Part shown: positions 21,032-30,451 of the stretch, one piece after another | Layout of the letters: each line of letters starts with the position of its first letter | How positions within the stretch are numbered: the stretch's first letter is position 1 | Assembly (NCBI RefSeq): GCF_011046895.1 | Contig: NZ_CP049249.1 | Coordinates: 558,001-622,000 of the forward strand | Direction: 5' to 3' | DNA: 64,000 nucleotides | Origin: Rhizobium rhizoryzae | GTDB lineage: Bacteria > Pseudomonadota > Alphaproteobacteria > Rhizobiales > Rhizobiaceae | Notes under the pieces: model-generated | Seen by the model: only the letters and a program-made list of their open reading frames with translations | Databases searched by the model: none | What the model was told of the DNA's origin: nothing | Program-made: the position numbers and the translations under genes

Positions 21032-21856
21032 ATGTATCGCCCGAACGTTCTCAAACAGAGATTACTGGCCGGCGAGGCAGCTTATGGCTGCTGGGTTGCT
21101 GGCGGCACCCCAACAGAATGCGAGGTTCTTGGCCATGTCGGCTTCGATTTCATTCTGGCCGACTTCGAACATGGCATAGGGGATACCCGCGACATCGTGG
21201 ACTCGCTGCGGGCTCTGGAAACGACACCTTCGCCGGCGATGGTGCGTGTGGGTTGGAACGATCATGTTCTGCTGAAGCGTGTTCTTGACGGTGGCGTTCA
21301 GTCGGTGATGATCCCCTCCGTGGACACTGTTGAGGCCGCTGAACAGGCCATCCGCGCCTGCTACTACCCACCAGCTGGAATTCGCGGTTATGCCGCCTCA
21401 ATCGTTCGCGCTTCGACCTATGGCATGGAGCCGGACTATATCCACAAAGCCAATGATAACATGCTGATTGCCATTCAGCTCGAGTCAGTCACGGCGATCG
21501 AAAATGCCGCGGGCATCGCCGCTCTTGAAGGCGCCGACATCGTGTTCATCGGCATCAACGATCTGGCGGGCAATATGGGTTTGCTTGGCCAAACGGAGCA
21601 TCCCGAGGTACAGGCTTTGGCCCGGCAGGCCGAAAAGGCGATACTGGACGCGGGAAAAGTTTTAGGCACGGTGCCAAACGGCGGCGCATCTGTGAACGAT
21701 CTTCTGGATCGGGGTTATCGCTTCATCGTAGGGCCGCACAACATAGCCCTGCTTCGCGATGCGGCAGCCAGTGCACTCGGCGAATATCAAAGCCTGAAGC
21801 AAGCGCGCGAACGCGGCGAGAAGCCCTCCGTCGAAATGAAGGGCAAATCCTATTGA
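21032..21856 (+). CDS. second HpcH/HpaI family aldolase
   Basis: A 274-residue pyruvate aldolase of the same family as the product at 14095. It has FDFILADFEHG near residue 38, the alanine/metal segment AIQLESVTAIENA and the later IGINDLAGNMG in place of the more usual VGPGDLS, so the metal-binding Asp is kept but the surrounding loop differs. ATG 21032 has AGGAGG upstream; an in-frame GTG at 20999 lies inside the inverted repeat and is rejected. Its separate regulatory region suggests it is expressed differently from the main operon. It may cleave the same sulfo-keto acid, or recycle another keto-deoxy acid; which is not clear. Confidence 0.8.
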   Translation: MYRPNVLKQRLLAGEAAYGCWVAGGTPTECEVLGHVGFDFILADFEHGIGDTRDIVDSLRALETTPSPAMVRVGWNDHVLLKRVLDGGVQSVMIPSVDTVEAAEQAIRACYYPPAGIRGYAASIVRASTYGMEPDYIHKANDNMLIAIQLESVTAIENAAGIAALEGADIVFIGINDLAGNMGLLGQTEHPEVQALARQAEKAILDAGKVLGTVPNGGASVNDLLDRGYRFIVGPHNIALLRDAAASALGEYQSLKQARERGEKPSVEMKGKSY

Positions 21857-21862
21857 TAAACA

Positions 21863-21889
21863 GTCGCCCGCTCTCCTCGAGCGGGCGAC
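21863..21889. terminator. strong hairpin closing the sulfoquinovose region
   Basis: GTCGCCCGCTC (21863-21873) and GAGCGGGCGAC (21879-21889) make a perfect 11-bp GC-rich stem with a five-base loop between the aldolase stop (21856) and the convergent chemoreceptor stop (21899). No T-run follows on either strand, so it may be a bidirectional rho-independent-like or stabilising structure. Confidence 0.6.
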
Positions 21890-21898
21890 CTCAGCCGA

Positions 21899-23794
21899 TC
21901 AGGCAGCTCGTTTACGCCGGTCCTGCTGGACCGTATTCCCAGCATTGATCTGGAAGCGATCTACGAGATTTGCCAGATGTTCGGCACTTTGCGCGAGCGT
22001 TGCACTGATCGAGGAGCTTTCCTCCACCATCGACGTGTTCTGCTGCGTCATCTGGTCGATCGATCCGATCGCGGCCTGTATTTCGTTCAAGCCCAGAGAC
22101 TGTTCGCGGGAAGCCGTGGCGATGGTCTCGACCCGTTCATCGATTGCCGCCACGAACTGGCTGATTTTCTCCAAGGCATGCCCAGTGTCCTCCACCATCG
22201 ATACGCCTTCTTCGACAGCACGAGTTGAATTGTCGATGAGGTTGGAAATCTCCTTTGCGGCCTTGGCAGACCGCTGTGCGAGTTCACGCACTTCTTGCGC
22301 AACCACGGCAAAGCCCTTACCGGCGTCACCGGCTCGTGCGGCTTCAACGCCTGCATTCAAGGCAAGCAGGTTGGTTTGAAACGCGATCTGGTCAATGACG
22401 TCGATGATATTGCCGATCTCAGCCGACATGCCCTCGATCCGCTTCATCGCCGCGACAGCGTTCTGCACCACCTGACCGGACGTATCGGTGCAGGTCTTTG
22501 CTTCCCTCACCAGATTTCTGGTTTCGATGACGTTTTCGACCGATGAGGAAACCGTGGCAGTAATTTGAGCGAGCGCAGCCGATGTTTCCTCCACCGACGC
22601 GGCCTGCTGTTCTGTTCTGCGCGAAAGGTTATCGGCAGCCTCACGCATCTCTTGAGAGGAAGCCAAGACCTGGGTGGTACTGGACATCACCTGTTCAAGT
22701 GTTGTTTGAAATGCAGCTATGGAGTTATTGAAATCATTCCGCAGGACTTCGAATTGCGCGACGAACGGCTCGTCGATCGTCATGCGGACATTGAAATCCG
22801 CCAGTCGTGCCAGGCCTGCGCCAAGATTATCGACAACCGACTTGAGATTACGGGCCTCCTCGAGCTGAACAATATCCCGCGACAACCTTTCTTCCTCACG
22901 GATCTTCCGGGCGCGGTCAGCTTCCGCCTGAAGCTCCATCCGCTCAACGCCATTTTGCTTGAATACTTCCACCGAGCGGGCAAGTTCGCCAATCTCGTCC
23001 TTGCGACCAACGTGGGGAATGTCCAGATCCAGCTGCCCATCCGCCACACGAAGCGTTCGTTCGGTGATCCGTCCGAGAGGACGTACAACCCACAGCAGAA
23101 CGAAGGCAATGGTCAGGCCGCTCATGAAGAGTGCAAAGCCACTGTTAAGCGCCATCATGAGCAACAGCGACTGCTCATTGTCCCGCATGGACTGGACATT
23201 TTCAACAAGCTGCGCGTCGCGTTTCGCTTTCAGATTGCTGATTGCCTTTGTTGACGCGTCCATCTCCTTCTGCAGCGCATCGGACGCTTCGTCGAACTCG
23301 GGCATCATCTTGTTGCCAAGCTCAGGCCCGCCATCGACATAGGCCTGTGTCATCTTGCGTCCCAGCGCGTAGAAAGCCTCAAACCGTGGCAGAAGAAGTT
23401 CTACACTTGAACGAACCTCGGGCAGCTTTGCATCCGAGGCTAGTTTAGCAACATCTGCAACTCTGCGTCTGAGTTCGTCCGCGGACTTGGCCGCCAGATC
23501 TGCGCCATCGTCAAGTCCGTCCATCCCTCTCGTTGCCGAGAGATCCGTCAGCGACTCCTGGACGTGGAGCACATCGAGTTCTATGCCTCGCTGGAGCTCG
23601 ATAAGGGTTTCCAGAATGCTGCCAGCCTTGTTCTGAGACACGGTCAGTTCGCTGACCTCTGTCACCGTGTTCCGCGCGAAGTTGCCAAAGGCGAGTTGCG
23701 CACCGAAGTTGACGAGCGCAGCAGTGAGTATCAGCGCCGGAATTGCGATCCGGAGCCGTTGCAATTTTTCAAACAAGATGTCCCCCCGGACCAA
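21899..23794 (-). CDS. methyl-accepting chemotaxis protein
   Basis: Transmembrane chemoreceptor of 631 residues. A membrane segment at about 16-38 and another near 215-237 ([18 protein letters not shown]) bracket a helical periplasmic sensor. A HAMP domain follows ([21 protein letters not shown]), then the cytoplasmic signalling domain with the conserved hairpin tip [19 protein letters not shown]. The C-terminus lacks the NWETF-type CheR/CheB tether. The start is uncertain: no ATG or GTG is available and TTG 23794 or TTG 23776 must be used; the second has a G-rich stretch upstream. No other chemotaxis gene is near, and the ligand is unknown. Confidence 0.88.
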   Translation of the reverse strand: MVRGDILFEKLQRLRIAIPALILTAALVNFGAQLAFGNFARNTVTEVSELTVSQNKAGSILETLIELQRGIELDVLHVQESLTDLSATRGMDGLDDGADLAAKSADELRRRVADVAKLASDAKLPEVRSSVELLLPRFEAFYALGRKMTQAYVDGGPELGNKMMPEFDEASDALQKEMDASTKAISNLKAKRDAQLVENVQSMRDNEQSLLLMMALNSGFALFMSGLTIAFVLLWVVRPLGRITERTLRVADGQLDLDIPHVGRKDEIGELARSVEVFKQNGVERMELQAEADRARKIREEERLSRDIVQLEEARNLKSVVDNLGAGLARLADFNVRMTIDEPFVAQFEVLRNDFNNSIAAFQTTLEQVMSSTTQVLASSQEMREAADNLSRRTEQQAASVEETSAALAQITATVSSSVENVIETRNLVREAKTCTDTSGQVVQNAVAAMKRIEGMSAEIGNIIDVIDQIAFQTNLLALNAGVEAARAGDAGKGFAVVAQEVRELAQRSAKAAKEISNLIDNSTRAVEEGVSMVEDTGHALEKISQFVAAIDERVETIATASREQSLGLNEIQAAIGSIDQMTQQNTSMVEESSSISATLAQSAEHLANLVDRFQINAGNTVQQDRRKRAA

Positions 23795-23901
23795 AAACTG
23801 AGCAACTGCTCCTAGAATTAGCTTTTGGTCCTTAACAGGACGTGAAGAACTGAGATGGGAAATGGAACGCGCAGATACTACTGTATGCTAATTGACATCT
23901 A

Positions 23902-24822
23902 TCAATAACGCTGTGTCGGGCGATCCAATACTTTTCGTCCCATGAGGCTTGCTGTTAGATCGACAAGCATGGTTGCGGTGCGACCACGTTCGTCGAGAAA
24001 CGGATTGAGCTCCACCAGATCGAGGCTAGTCACCAGTTCGCTGTCGTGGAGCATTTCCATGAGGAGATGCGCCTCTCGAAAGGTGGCCCCGCCCGGAACG
24101 GTGGTCCCAACGGCAGGACCGATGGAGGGGTCAAGGAAGTCAACGTCGAGGCTGACGTGCAGCATGCCGTGTGCTGCAGAAACGCGCTTCAGAAACTCGC
24201 GAAGAAGGAAAGCAACGCCATTCTCGTCTATGGCCCGCATATCGTGCACCAGCACGTCGGTTTGCTGAATGGCACGCCGTTCCGCCGTATCGACGCTTCG
24301 AATTCCGATCATGCAGACATTTGCAGCGTCGACTTTTTGTTCAAGTTTCGGAAAATATGGTTCGAACCCCGGTTGACCTGTGAAATAGGCGACGGGAACA
24401 CCGTGCAGGTTACCGCTATTCGTTGTCTCAAGCGTATGAAAATCGGTATGAGCATCCAACCACAGAACAAAGAAGGGCCTCCCCTCCTCTGCGGCACGTC
24501 GCGCCATACCGGAAACGCTTCCGGCAGACAGTGCATGGTCTCCGCCCAGGAAAATCGGCATCGCATCGCGGCTTTCACGGTAGGCTGCTTCAGCGATGAC
24601 TTCGGTCCACGCAACAATCTCCGCCAGATCATGGATCTTTTCATTCGGATGATCCCGATGCGTCTGTTCCGGGATTGCGAGATTGCCACAATCGGAAACC
24701 TGATGGCCCAGATCCATCAGCGCCTGCCGAAGACCCGCGGTCCTCAGCGCGCTGGGTCCCATCTCACAACCGAGTTGTGAAGCACCGCTTTGAAGTGGGA
24801 TGCCGATGAGTTTGCAGAGCAT
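23902..24822 (-). CDS. arginase
   Basis: Manganese enzyme that hydrolyses L-arginine to ornithine and urea. The 306-residue product has all metal motifs in order: GGDHALSAGS, LDAHTDFHT, SLDVDFLDP and DLVELNPFLDE. ATG 24822 is supported by AAGGAA upstream on the minus strand; an in-frame TTG at 24855 lacks such a site. It is monocistronic, with the chemoreceptor downstream and a GntR regulator divergent after 196 bp. Agmatinase-like enzymes share the fold, but the N-terminal IGIPLQSGASQLG and the overall length fit arginase. Confidence 0.9.
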   Translation of the reverse strand: MLCKLIGIPLQSGASQLGCEMGPSALRTAGLRQALMDLGHQVSDCGNLAIPEQTHRDHPNEKIHDLAEIVAWTEVIAEAAYRESRDAMPIFLGGDHALSAGSVSGMARRAAEEGRPFFVLWLDAHTDFHTLETTNSGNLHGVPVAYFTGQPGFEPYFPKLEQKVDAANVCMIGIRSVDTAERRAIQQTDVLVHDMRAIDENGVAFLLREFLKRVSAAHGMLHVSLDVDFLDPSIGPAVGTTVPGGATFREAHLLMEMLHDSELVTSLDLVELNPFLDERGRTATMLVDLTASLMGRKVLDRPTQRY

Positions 24823-25018
24823 GAAGCTATTCCTTTCGATTTGGCCCGCAGACAATCACAGGAGACTGCGCATTGAAACTGCAAAAGCTGCACATCTCGC
24901 TGCTCGGCTTATGCAAACTGCCAGAACCAAATCACGGAATTCCTATCGTGCGTTTTCATCCTGACATAGAAGCAGAGATGGCAGAACCCAACATGCGCTT
25001 TATGAGATCGACAAGATC

Positions 25019-25711
25019 ATGGCAGAGCCTTATCACACACAGATGAGCACGAAGATCGAAGACACGCTGGCGGTAAGAATCAGCAAGGTACTGGCTGAAC
25101 GCATCATTTCCGGCGAAATTCCTGCTGGCGCCAAGCTGCGCCAAGACCATATTGCAGCCGAATTCGGGGCGAGCCACGTGCCTGTCCGCGAAGCGTTCCG
25201 TCGCCTCGAAGCGCAAGGTCTTGCTGCAAGCGAGCCGCGGCGCGGTGTTCGAGTGGCTTCCTTCCAGCTGTCACATGTGAAGGAAGTCGCAGAAATGCGT
25301 GCGGCCCTTGAAGTCCTGGCTTTGAGGCACTCGGCGCCGCATCTGACGCCTGCAATCTTGAATGCCGCGGAAGAGGCTATTCGCGCTGGCGATGTTTCCA
25401 AGGACGTTCGGAGCTGGGAGGAGGCGAACCGTCTTTTTCACCGAACCATTCTGGCACCATGCGGCATGCCGCGATTGCTCGCGACGATCGATGATCTTCA
25501 TGCCGCCAGCGCCCGCTTTCTGTTTGCGGCATGGCAATCCAATTGGGAAACCCAGACCGACCACGACCACACGGCAATCCTCTCCGCCCTTCGCCAGGGA
25601 AACGTTGACGGCGCATGCTCGATACTCAGCCGCCATGTTCAATGGATCGGTCAACGGCCGACTTTGGCAGGCAATGGCACGGTGCGAAATGCATTTGCAA
25701 TCATAGGCTAG
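25019..25711 (+). CDS. GntR-family regulator (FadR subgroup)
   Basis: Transcription factor of 230 residues. The winged helix occupies about residues 13-80 (LAERIISGEIPAGAKLRQDH, then SHVPVREAFRRLEAQGL), and the C-terminal all-helical FCD effector domain begins near residue 87 with EMRAALEVLALR; histidines suitable for metal binding are present (LFHRTIL, HDHTAIL). It is divergent from arginase and 111 bp upstream of the MetF-like gene, so either may be the target. ATG 25019 or ATG 25043 could be the start; no clear ribosome site decides. Confidence 0.82.
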   Translation: MAEPYHTQMSTKIEDTLAVRISKVLAERIISGEIPAGAKLRQDHIAAEFGASHVPVREAFRRLEAQGLAASEPRRGVRVASFQLSHVKEVAEMRAALEVLALRHSAPHLTPAILNAAEEAIRAGDVSKDVRSWEEANRLFHRTILAPCGMPRLLATIDDLHAASARFLFAAWQSNWETQTDHDHTAILSALRQGNVDGACSILSRHVQWIGQRPTLAGNGTVRNAFAIIG

Positions 25712-25822
25712 GAAAGCTTGCCTCCAGGACATTCACGCGGATGTCGCAACGAGACACGCTGCTATGTTCACTGAACGGTATCCTTGGGGCTAAGGCCGCC
25801 AGGATCAAGAGAACACATCTTT

Positions 25823-26707
25823 ATGGACCTCAGACAAGACTTTACGGATAGTAACCTGTTGCCACCGCGCCTGATCGACAATTGGTCCATCGAAGTACTT
25901 CCGCGCACAGCAGCCAAAGTTCCATCGTTCCTCGATCTCCTACCGACCGGGACTCAAATCTTCCTGGCGCATGTGGATGGCACTCCCCTCCCGAGCCTGG
26001 TGGAGACAGCACGCCGCCTGCGCAATGAAGGATTTTCCGTTACGCCGCATTTGCCCGCCAGATCTTTCACTGGACGGCAGGAACTGGAGGATCTTCTTCA
26101 CCGATACAGGAATGAGGCCGATATAACCCACGCGCTTCTGCTCGCCGGTGGCGCAACATCTGCCCGTGGTGACCTGCTCAGCTCATTCGACCTGATCGAA
26201 ACGGGTCTTTTTGACAAACTCGGCTTCAAACAGTTGCATATTGCGGGCCACCCGGAAGGTAATCGGGATATAGACCCGGATGGGTCGACGCGTCACGTCG
26301 ACGCTGCTCTTCTGCGCAAATGCGAATTCGCAAAGCGCACGGATGCCCGTGTTGTCATCACGACCCAGTTTCTGTTCGAGAGCCATTCACTGCTGGATTG
26401 GGCAAGACGTATCGAAACCCTTGGTATCGACCTGCCAATTCATGTCGGTCTGGCCGGCCCGGCAAAGCTGCAAACCCTCATCAGATATGCGATGACCTGC
26501 GGGGTTGGCCCCTCGATAAAGGTACTTCAGAAGCGGGCCCTCAATTTGAGCAGGCTCCTCTTGCCTTATGAGCCTACAGAAATGGCGCAAACACTTGAGG
26601 CCTTCAAATCCGCAAACCCGAGCAGCCGGATTGAGCGCTTTCACATGTTCCCGCTGGGTGGGATCGAACCTGCCGTGCACTGGTGTCGTCAGCAGATGAA
26701 GGCCTGA
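25823..26707 (+). CDS. methylenetetrahydrofolate reductase-like protein
   Basis: A 294-residue protein of the MTHFR (MetF) TIM-barrel family. Supporting features are the N-terminal SIEVLPRTAAKVP, the THALLLAGGATSARGD segment equivalent to the folate/FAD-side strand, and IAGHPEGNRDI, which matches the FAD-contacting GYPEGH-type motif. VVITTQFLFE and PIHVGLAGPAKL follow the family pattern. ATG 25823 has AAGAGA upstream; a longer in-frame start at 25784 has none. It follows the GntR gene in the same direction. Divergence from housekeeping MetF suggests a catabolic one-carbon role (demethylation or formate handling) but this is only inference. Confidence 0.72.
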   Translation: MDLRQDFTDSNLLPPRLIDNWSIEVLPRTAAKVPSFLDLLPTGTQIFLAHVDGTPLPSLVETARRLRNEGFSVTPHLPARSFTGRQELEDLLHRYRNEADITHALLLAGGATSARGDLLSSFDLIETGLFDKLGFKQLHIAGHPEGNRDIDPDGSTRHVDAALLRKCEFAKRTDARVVITTQFLFESHSLLDWARRIETLGIDLPIHVGLAGPAKLQTLIRYAMTCGVGPSIKVLQKRALNLSRLLLPYEPTEMAQTLEAFKSANPSSRIERFHMFPLGGIEPAVHWCRQQMKA

Positions 26708-26710
26708 CAA

Positions 26711-27676
26711 TCAGGCTGCATTCCTTTGCGCTTTGAGCAAGTTGCGTTCGAACAGCAGAACAATGACTAGCGAAGCCGCGAATGGAATGAGCAGGTAAAG
26801 AAGCCGGAAAACGATGAGAGCGGCCAGAACATCCGATGCCGGGACCTCCGGCAGGCTGTTAACAAACAGCAACTCAAGAACACCCAGTCCTCCCGGCGCA
26901 CTCGATATCAGCGCTGCTGAAAAAGACAGGAGAAACAGGCCGAGAATCGTCAAATAGCCCGGGTTCCCGATGTGCGGAAGGGCGAAATAGATGATCGCCG
27001 CAGCGCCGAGCAATTCAAGCGGGCCTATGATCAATTGCAGCATCACGATCCGCAGATTCGGATATTCGATCTTGAGTGGTCCGATCTTGAAGGGCTTTAG
27101 CTGCCGCCAACTGCCATAGACGTAGGCGATCACAAGCAGAAGAAGAAATGCGCCAACGCCGCGCGCCAGCTGCGGCGATGTGTGATCAAAAAAACGGATT
27201 GCAATCGTCGGATCAAGGATCAGCACGATCCCCGTCAGAATCACCGTCCCAAGCGCAAACGTAAATGAGCAGAACGCTATGAGCTGGCCTATTTCAAGCC
27301 CGGTCAGCCCTTTGGAAGAATATGCGCGATACCTGATCAGCGATCCGGAGAGAACTGATGCACCGAGGTTATGAGATAAGGCGTAGGTCGTAAATGAGGT
27401 GAGAGTTATGAAAAGCCTGCCGACACGCCGCCCAAGATAGCGCAGGGCGAGTGCATCGTAACCTGCCAACGCCGCATAGGCCACGAGCGCCCCGAGAACT
27501 GACAGCGTCCAATGCATAGGTGAGATCGCGGCAAGACTATCTCCGACATCCTCAAGCGAAAGGCCTCTGACTTCGCGATAAAGCAACCAGGCAGAAACGG
27601 CCACCACGCAAACGCCTAACACTGACCAACCATATTTCTTGAAAATCGCTTGGTCCCTCCCGACCGATATTTTCAT
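26711..27676 (-). CDS. UPF0104/LPG synthase-like membrane protein
   Basis: Integral membrane protein of 321 residues with about eight hydrophobic segments, of the YbhN/UPF0104 family related to the flippase domain of lysylphosphatidylglycerol synthase. Recognisable family segments are YALSHNLGASVLSGSLIRYRAY and the proline/glycine-rich loop SSAPGGLGVLELLF. It lacks the cytosolic aminoacyl-transfer domain, so it is not a full MprF. It is convergent with the MetF-like gene and divergent from the kinase-like gene at 27964. A role in envelope lipid handling is plausible, not shown. Confidence 0.75.
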   Translation of the reverse strand: MKISVGRDQAIFKKYGWSVLGVCVVAVSAWLLYREVRGLSLEDVGDSLAAISPMHWTLSVLGALVAYAALAGYDALALRYLGRRVGRLFITLTSFTTYALSHNLGASVLSGSLIRYRAYSSKGLTGLEIGQLIAFCSFTFALGTVILTGIVLILDPTIAIRFFDHTSPQLARGVGAFLLLLVIAYVYGSWRQLKPFKIGPLKIEYPNLRIVMLQLIIGPLELLGAAAIIYFALPHIGNPGYLTILGLFLLSFSAALISSAPGGLGVLELLFVNSLPEVPASDVLAALIVFRLLYLLIPFAASLVIVLLFERNLLKAQRNAA

Positions 27677-27963
27677 TTAGGCGCGACTGTCCAACATAAT
27701 CCCTGATATTTCGTGAGCAAGACGCTATCGTGCGAAAATATAAAATGAATTGCATCAAATTGCCCAATGGTCGTTGGTGAAGATCGTTAGTGCGAAATCG
27801 ACCCAACTTGCATTCCCGTTGCGCATGGTGCATTCGTGCCAGAATTGTAAACAGTTGATCGCCAATCAGCTGACCCCGCCCGACTTGGCTCCCCGTTCGT
27901 TCAAGCATGTCGTACGGTGCCGAGCAGTCGACGGGCCATCTGACAGTATCAGAAGGTCTAGAA

Positions 27964-28713
27964 ATGCCGCGAATACCAGCGGAAACAGTTGAACGCCTGA
28001 AGGCGCTCGCCGATGCGGGCAATCCCTCTCAGCGTGTCGAAAGCATTCAGTTGGGTAACGACATCTTCTGGGTCAAGCGACCGGAGAAACTGTCGCTGGT
28101 CTGGCGATTGCGTAAAGGAGATCCACTCAAGGCGCTTGCACGCGAAGTCGATGGCTACCGGGCACTCAACGAACGCGGCTTGGCAGCGCCGCAGCTGGTT
28201 GCGGCAGATACCGGATACTTCATCACTCGCAATGGAGGAACCTCTCTCGTTGCACTCCTGCATGATCCGAAAACCTCTGATGAAGAACGGTCGCAAGCAC
28301 TTTGCGCGGCGGCAACAGCGCTGCATCAACTCCATGCGGCGGGGATGGCGCACGGTCGTCCAAATCTCAAAGACATTCTCTGGGATGGAAGCAATATCTG
28401 CTTCATTGATTTTGAGCTCTTCGGTGTCATTCGCAACATGCGGATGGCGCAGGTTTCAGATCTCCTGATTTTCGCTTTGAGCTGCTATGCAACATCCAGA
28501 ATGAACGTTGCCGATATCAATAAAGCCTTGGCCCATTACAAAGCTGGCGATCAGCGTGGAATCTGGCGTGGTGCCATGCGGTGGATACGCCATGGTCGTG
28601 CTCTAGACTGGTTGATGCGTCCGCTTCTGCGGGGCAACAGGCGGGTTCGAGACTTGCGCGCCCTCTCAGCCCTCATTCAGAACATGATCCTGATTGATCA
28701 AACGACAGGCTAA
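27964..28713 (+). CDS. lipopolysaccharide kinase/BUD32-like protein
   Basis: A 249-residue protein with a protein-kinase-like fold. The N-lobe has VKRPEK (candidate ATP lysine), the catalytic-loop-like HGRPNLKDILWDG replaces the usual HGDLxxxN, and IDFELFG replaces the DFG metal motif, a pattern seen in Kdo/heptose kinases. ATG 27964 has AGAAGG with seven-base spacing; the in-frame ATG at 27907 lacks a site. The 287-bp gap to the divergent membrane protein gene holds no recognisable gene or hairpin. Together the two suggest an envelope-related function. Substrate unknown. Confidence 0.65.
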   Translation: MPRIPAETVERLKALADAGNPSQRVESIQLGNDIFWVKRPEKLSLVWRLRKGDPLKALAREVDGYRALNERGLAAPQLVAADTGYFITRNGGTSLVALLHDPKTSDEERSQALCAAATALHQLHAAGMAHGRPNLKDILWDGSNICFIDFELFGVIRNMRMAQVSDLLIFALSCYATSRMNVADINKALAHYKAGDQRGIWRGAMRWIRHGRALDWLMRPLLRGNRRVRDLRALSALIQNMILIDQTTG

Positions 28714-28729
28714 AGCATGCCCGGCGCGT

Positions 28730-29971
28730 TCATTTCGCAGTTTCGCGAAATAGTCTTGCTGGTGGTCGTTCAAACGTTTGCTTGCCAGACTTGAAGCCCA
28801 GGAGAGGCTGCGCGATCGCGCCAAAGGCTTCCAGCCGGTTGGTCGCATCCAGAACAACCAGATCTGCGGCGTTGCCGACCATCACACCGTAATCCGACAG
28901 GCCCATCAACCGTGCAGCGCTGTGCGTGATGAGAGAGAGACAAGCGTCAAAGTCATCGGGCGAGAGATGCATGCAGTTCGCATAGAGGTTGGCCATGCGC
29001 AACAAGGAGCAATCACCGAACGGTGTAAACGGATTCAGCACATTGTTTGTCGCGATAGAGCACGTAATGCCCTGCTCTGCCAAAAGATGAACGGGCGCAA
29101 TGCCCCGTGGTGAAAGACTGCCAATGTCCCGCCCATTGAGGTACAGATCTGTCGACGGCAAAGCCGTGACCACGACGCCGCTCGCCTTCAGTCGCGCCAC
29201 ATGTGCTGTGAAGGATGGCTCGGTCATGGCCGCCAGCTTTGTCGCGTGACCCACTGCAACCCTGTTGTGCCATCCGGCTTGATCGGTCAATCGGCAGACC
29301 TCATCCAGCAGGCTGCCGGAAGGATCCAGATCAAAATCGAGATGAAGATCCAGATCGACGTCGAAATCCCTTGCTGTCTTGAACAACCAGTTCAGTTGCT
29401 CGTAGGGCGCGGTGTCGGTGTAGGGACAACCGCCCAGAAGATCGGCACCATTCGATAATGCCTCAAGTAAGAGCTCCGAAGCTCCGGGATCATTGGTCAA
29501 ACCTTCCTGCGGAAATACACAGATCTGAAGATCAAGACATGATCTATATTCGCTTTTCAGTTGCTTGATTGCATTGAAGCTTCGCAGGCCTGCGCGTGGA
29601 TCGACCTCGGTGTGGGCCCGCATATGCATCGTGCCCTGCAGGATTGCCTGCTCCACCACGCGCCGTCCTCTTTCATAAACGTCATCCGCTGTGAATTCCG
29701 CCTTCAATTGTGAAACAGCGGCGATGGCACCTTTCAATCCACCCGAGGTATGCTGGCACCTGCAGAGCAGGCAAGCCTTGTCCAGATGGATATGGGAATC
29801 GACGAAACCCGGCAGGACCACGCGCCCGCCAAGATCGATCTCCACGGCACCCGCTGCCGGCAGGTCAGCCCCAATGCTTGCGATGCGACCGTCCGAAATT
29901 GCAATATCTTCAGGCGTCTCTTTGTCGAGGAGCGCGCCACGCAGGATCAAGTCACAGGTGAACAGGCTCAT
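28730..29971 (-). CDS. amidohydrolase, cytosine deaminase-like
   Basis: Metal-dependent hydrolase of 413 residues in the cytosine deaminase/atrazine-related branch of the amidohydrolases. It has the HxH motif PGFVDSHIHLDKA, the TMHMRAHTEVDP segment, DLHLDFDLDP near the mid-point and IATNNVLNPF with the late catalytic region, then a closing beta-sandwich. ATG 29971 is used; GTG 29983 is an alternative. It is divergent from an NTF2-like gene across a short region holding a TGCATA inverted repeat. The substrate is not evident; a cyclic amide or N-substituted compound is a fair guess. Confidence 0.78.
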   Translation of the reverse strand: MSLFTCDLILRGALLDKETPEDIAISDGRIASIGADLPAAGAVEIDLGGRVVLPGFVDSHIHLDKACLLCRCQHTSGGLKGAIAAVSQLKAEFTADDVYERGRRVVEQAILQGTMHMRAHTEVDPRAGLRSFNAIKQLKSEYRSCLDLQICVFPQEGLTNDPGASELLLEALSNGADLLGGCPYTDTAPYEQLNWLFKTARDFDVDLDLHLDFDLDPSGSLLDEVCRLTDQAGWHNRVAVGHATKLAAMTEPSFTAHVARLKASGVVVTALPSTDLYLNGRDIGSLSPRGIAPVHLLAEQGITCSIATNNVLNPFTPFGDCSLLRMANLYANCMHLSPDDFDACLSLITHSAARLMGLSDYGVMVGNAADLVVLDATNRLEAFGAIAQPLLGFKSGKQTFERPPARLFRETAK

Positions 29972-29994
29972 CGGTCTTTTCACTCTTGTTGCGA

Positions 29995-30013
29995 TGCATA
30001 CAATTAATATGCA
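29995..30013. promoter_or_regulatory. inverted repeat in divergent promoter region
   Basis: TGCATA (29995-30000) and TATGCA (30008-30013) are perfect 6-bp arms around CAATTAA, in the 75-bp space between the amidohydrolase and NTF2-like genes. Size and place fit an operator serving both directions, for instance of a GntR- or LysR-type protein. No regulator is assigned. Confidence 0.4.
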
Positions 30014-30046
30014 ATCATATTAGCCTTCGTTACACAATGGTGGACC

Positions 30047-30451
30047 ATGAACGATCAGGCTACGCTCGCTCTGCAATGCGTCGAGAATTATCTTGCTGCC
30101 TCCATGGCAGCCGATCCGGTGAAGGCTGCATATTACACGGCGCCAGACTTCATTTGCAGGTTCACGGGCAATCGCGAATTCCGAACGACTTCAGGTCCAA
30201 CCGAATTCAATGCAGCCCGCTACAAATGGGTCAAAAAGAGAATTCTGCGTACTGACGTCATCGCAGGCAATGGCGAGACGATCGTCTACAGCCTTGGCTA
30301 TCTTTACGGCGAATGGCCTGACGGCACCCCTTTCGACCACAATCGCTATGTGGATCGGTTTGTCGTGCGCGATGGGCTGATCGTAGAAACAGATGTATGG
30401 AACGACAGCGCGGAATGGATCCTCGATCCATCCTGCCGTCGCGAGCCATGA
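30047..30451 (+). CDS. NTF2/SnoaL-like protein
   Basis: A 134-residue protein with the pattern of the NTF2-like superfamily: an N-terminal helix (LALQCVENYLAASMAADPVKAA), the YYTAPDFICRF strand-turn and a final set of strands with DRFVVRDGLIVETDVWNDS. Such proteins act as small isomerases, dehydratases or binding proteins. Its stop is directly followed by the GTG of the gamma-glutamyltransferase-like gene (TGAGTG), so the two are probably co-translated. No catalytic residues can be assigned. Confidence 0.68.
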   Translation: MNDQATLALQCVENYLAASMAADPVKAAYYTAPDFICRFTGNREFRTTSGPTEFNAARYKWVKKRILRTDVIAGNGETIVYSLGYLYGEWPDGTPFDHNRYVDRFVVRDGLIVETDVWNDSAEWILDPSCRREP

